Assembly: GCF_016405145.1 (NCBI RefSeq)
Contig: NZ_JAEKIA010000011.1
Coordinates: 16,011 to 80,010, forward strand
Length of the DNA: 64,000 nucleotides
Direction: 5' to 3'
DNA from: Schaalia cardiffensis
GTDB taxonomy: Bacteria; Actinomycetota; Actinomycetes; Actinomycetales; Actinomycetaceae
Position numbers and translations under genes: made by a program. Below the pieces are notes generated by a model. That model saw only the letters and a list, made by a program, of their open reading frames with translations. It had not been told where the DNA came from and searched no databases. Positions 62,540 through 64,000 of the stretch are shown one piece after another (positions within the stretch are counted from its first letter, which is position 1; every line of letters begins with the position of its first letter).

Positions 62540-63517
62540 ATCCAAATGCACCTTATGGCGCGAGGTGCTTTCTGACCCGGCGTGGCCGATCATCGCCCCC
62601 TACCTGAAAGGTCTTAATGCACCTTATGGCGCGAGGTGCTTTCTGACAGTTAAGGCTGAAGAGCTGGCAACGGCTAGGCGGTCTTAATGCACCTTATGGC
62701 GCGAGGTGCTTTCTGACCATATTCATAGTAGTATTGGCAGGCTACATAGATGTCTTAATGCACCTTATGGTGCGAGGTGCTTTCTGACTCAGGCCGACAT
62801 TGTTGGCCAGATTACTCGTCTTGTTGTCTTAATGCACCTTATGGTGCGAGGTGCTTTCTGACGCAAAGTATGGTTATTGGGGGATGGTAGCATCTCAGTC
62901 TTAATGCACCTTATGGTGCGAGGTGCTTTCTGACTTTTCGACGAAGTGATCAAGTGGGCTTAACCGCCGTCTTAATGCACCTTATGGTGCGAGGTGCTTT
63001 CTGACTCGCACCTCATTTACTGGAAAGGAGGTAGCTTATGGTCTTAATGCACCTTATGGTGCGAGGTGCTTTCTGACTTATGAAGGGGTTGCGGGAACCA
63101 TCGCCAATGAGTCTTAATGCACCTTATGGTGCGAGGTGCTTTCTGACATGGACAGCGAAGACCGTCAGCTCGCACACTCTGCATGTCTTAATGCACCTTA
63201 TGGTGCGAGGTACTTTCTGACACCTCGGGGAAAACCCGGGAGAGGGTGGATACGTATAGTCTTAATGTACCTTATGGTGCGAGGTGCTTTCTGACGCCGC
63301 GAAAAGCCCAGCGACCCCACCCCCGACCCCCTCGCGTCTTAATGCACCTTATGGTGCGAGGTGCTTTCTGACGGAAGCATGCAACCCATTTCCACACATG
63401 TGGTCGTCTCGTCTTAATGCACCTTATGGTGCGAGGTGCTTTCTGACCAGATATATGAGCTCACGCCGAGCAGGCTGACGGTCTTAATGCACCTTATGGT
63501 GCGAGGTGCTTTCTGAC
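62540..63517 (-). CRISPR. CRISPR array, 14 repeats of 37 bases and 13 spacers
   Basis: The repeat begins GTCTTAATGCACC and ends GGTGCTTTCTGAC on the plus strand. Copies start at 62540, 62611, 62681, 62752, 62826, 62898, 62969, 63041, 63111, 63185, 63259, 63336, 63411 and 63481. Spacers are 33-40 bases and all differ. GCACC and GGTGC inside the repeat can pair (loop TTAT). Copies 1-3 have C in place of T at position 20, copy 1 has three more changes at its 5' end, copy 10 has A for G and copy 11 T for C. The decayed end at low coordinates and the minus-strand 3' end ATTAAGAC, an 8-base-handle-like sequence, suggest transcription on the minus strand from a leader near 63520-63700. No cas gene is in the window. 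Confidence 0.96.
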
Positions 63518-63942
63518 TCCACCCCGAAAACACCGCCTCTGAGCAGGCAGAACATTCGAGTTATCGCCACCGACCTGAAAAGCACCAACCAAGTCGTCCA
63601 GCACCACCCCCATTAAAGCACATATGCCCAGGTCATGGGGTGATCGCCACCGAAGCGCTCAGAGCGCGTTCGTCCGCCGGATCTCAACGTGTTCTTCAGG
63701 AAAAGTCGGTCTGTTCGCGAGAAACTCGGCACACGAGGAACAGGAAACGGGCGCACAGCTGACTCTGAGTGACGACCCTACGCAGCCAGGGCCCAATAGA
63801 GGGAGAGCCCATTGAGAGCGCCTCGCCCCAACACAGTCCAAACACGGGATACCGGCAAGGAAGTGTGGCATCGACCCGGACTTTTCGTTGATCTGACCGC
63901 GTAAAGTCGCGTTCCCCATAGGGGTGGGGCCTATATGAGCGG
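63518..63942. other. Region beyond the array: possible leader, no gene seen
   Basis: No convincing gene lies in these 425 bases. ATCGCCACCGA occurs twice exactly 80 bases apart (63563 and 63643). On the minus strand TTTAAT near 63613 is a possible -10 for the array. The last 100 bases before 63943 are expected to include the left end of the IS element that begins there; the inverted-repeat end cannot be fixed without the other end. Confidence 0.4.
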
Positions 63943-64000
63943 GTGAGTGTTGACAAGCGCCCCAAGTGCCCGATCTGCCGAGCGCCGATGAACGCGAACG
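63943..64000 (+). CDS. Start of a probable IS transposase (zinc-ribbon type, partial)
   Basis: From GTG 63943 the frame reads MSVDKRPKCPICRAPMNAN and runs off the window. A CPxC zinc-ribbon start followed by a Pro-Met segment is the N-terminus seen in IS1249-like (IS256-group) transposases of actinobacteria. Only 19 codons are visible, so the family is a suggestion. Confidence 0.45.
   Translation, partial: MSVDKRPKCPICRAPMNAN

Noticed and set aside
63284..63478. A 64-codon frame inside the CRISPR array
   Set aside because: Its protein is a repetition of the translated repeat (LNAPYGARCFLT), so it is the array and not a gene.
63659..63919. An 86-codon minus-strand frame right of the array as a small cas or regulator gene
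   Set aside because: There is no ribosome-binding site, no recognisable domain, and the composition is like non-coding flank.

Overview
The window is a GC-rich actinobacterial chromosome segment and is almost entirely core genome. The lineage evidence is the complete pupylation gene set (arc, dop, pup, pafA), actinobacterial mIHF, RbpA, a GarA-type FHA protein, paired WYL regulators PafB/PafC, a PriA without helicase motifs, and many leaderless starts of the form TANNNT, then 6-7 nt, then ATG/GTG. Missing proteasome core genes, a fused aroK-aroB and the gene order suggest an Actinomyces/Schaalia-like organism; the genus is inferred, not shown.

Layout. 1-7 kb: HAD phosphatases, a MarR regulator, tRNA-Leu(GAG), a DsbA/FrnE-like protein, a GNAT-NTP pyrophosphatase fusion, an FAD oxidoreductase, a degenerate aldo/keto reductase and uppP. 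7.3-15 kb: recB-like nuclease, trmI, arc, dop, pup, pafA and an FKBP-like membrane protein. 15-20.4 kb: hisF, then aroC-aroKB-aroK paralog-efp-nusB. 20.5-28.2 kb: pyrR-pyrB-pyrC-carA(short)-carB-pyrF under a probable PyrR-binding leader. 28.5-38 kb: mihF-gmk-rpoZ-coaBC-metK-VKOR-priA-fmt-rsmB-rpe. 38-40 kb: an FMN riboswitch followed by a permease and a binding lipoprotein, a predicted riboflavin uptake system. 40-48 kb: hisE-hisG, then pafB-pafC-helY-lnt. 48-51 kb: rbpA (minus) and a PAP2-Hsp70 pair. 51-58.7 kb, minus strand: hicA-hicB, two MerR regulators, garA, DUF881-sbp-DUF881 and pepN. 58.8-62.4 kb: murE, der, ogt. 62.5-63.5 kb: a CRISPR array of 14 repeats with no cas gene in view. The right edge holds the start of a probable IS transposase.

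How the genes work together. The pyr operon should make UMP de novo, but its carA encodes only the N-terminal structural domain and lacks the glutamine amidotransferase domain. The pupylation operon can charge and ligate Pup, but there is no 20S proteasome gene beside it and ARC lacks the C-terminal proteasome-docking motif, so tagging here probably serves ARC-driven unfolding or another proteasome-free role. The FMN riboswitch ties the transporter to flavin supply. The most interesting points are the shortened CarA, the proteasome-free Pup system with its degenerate double-FKBP partner, the riboswitch-controlled transporter without an ATPase, the polarity and decay of the CRISPR array, and a purine-rich minisatellite at the end of the MerR operon.
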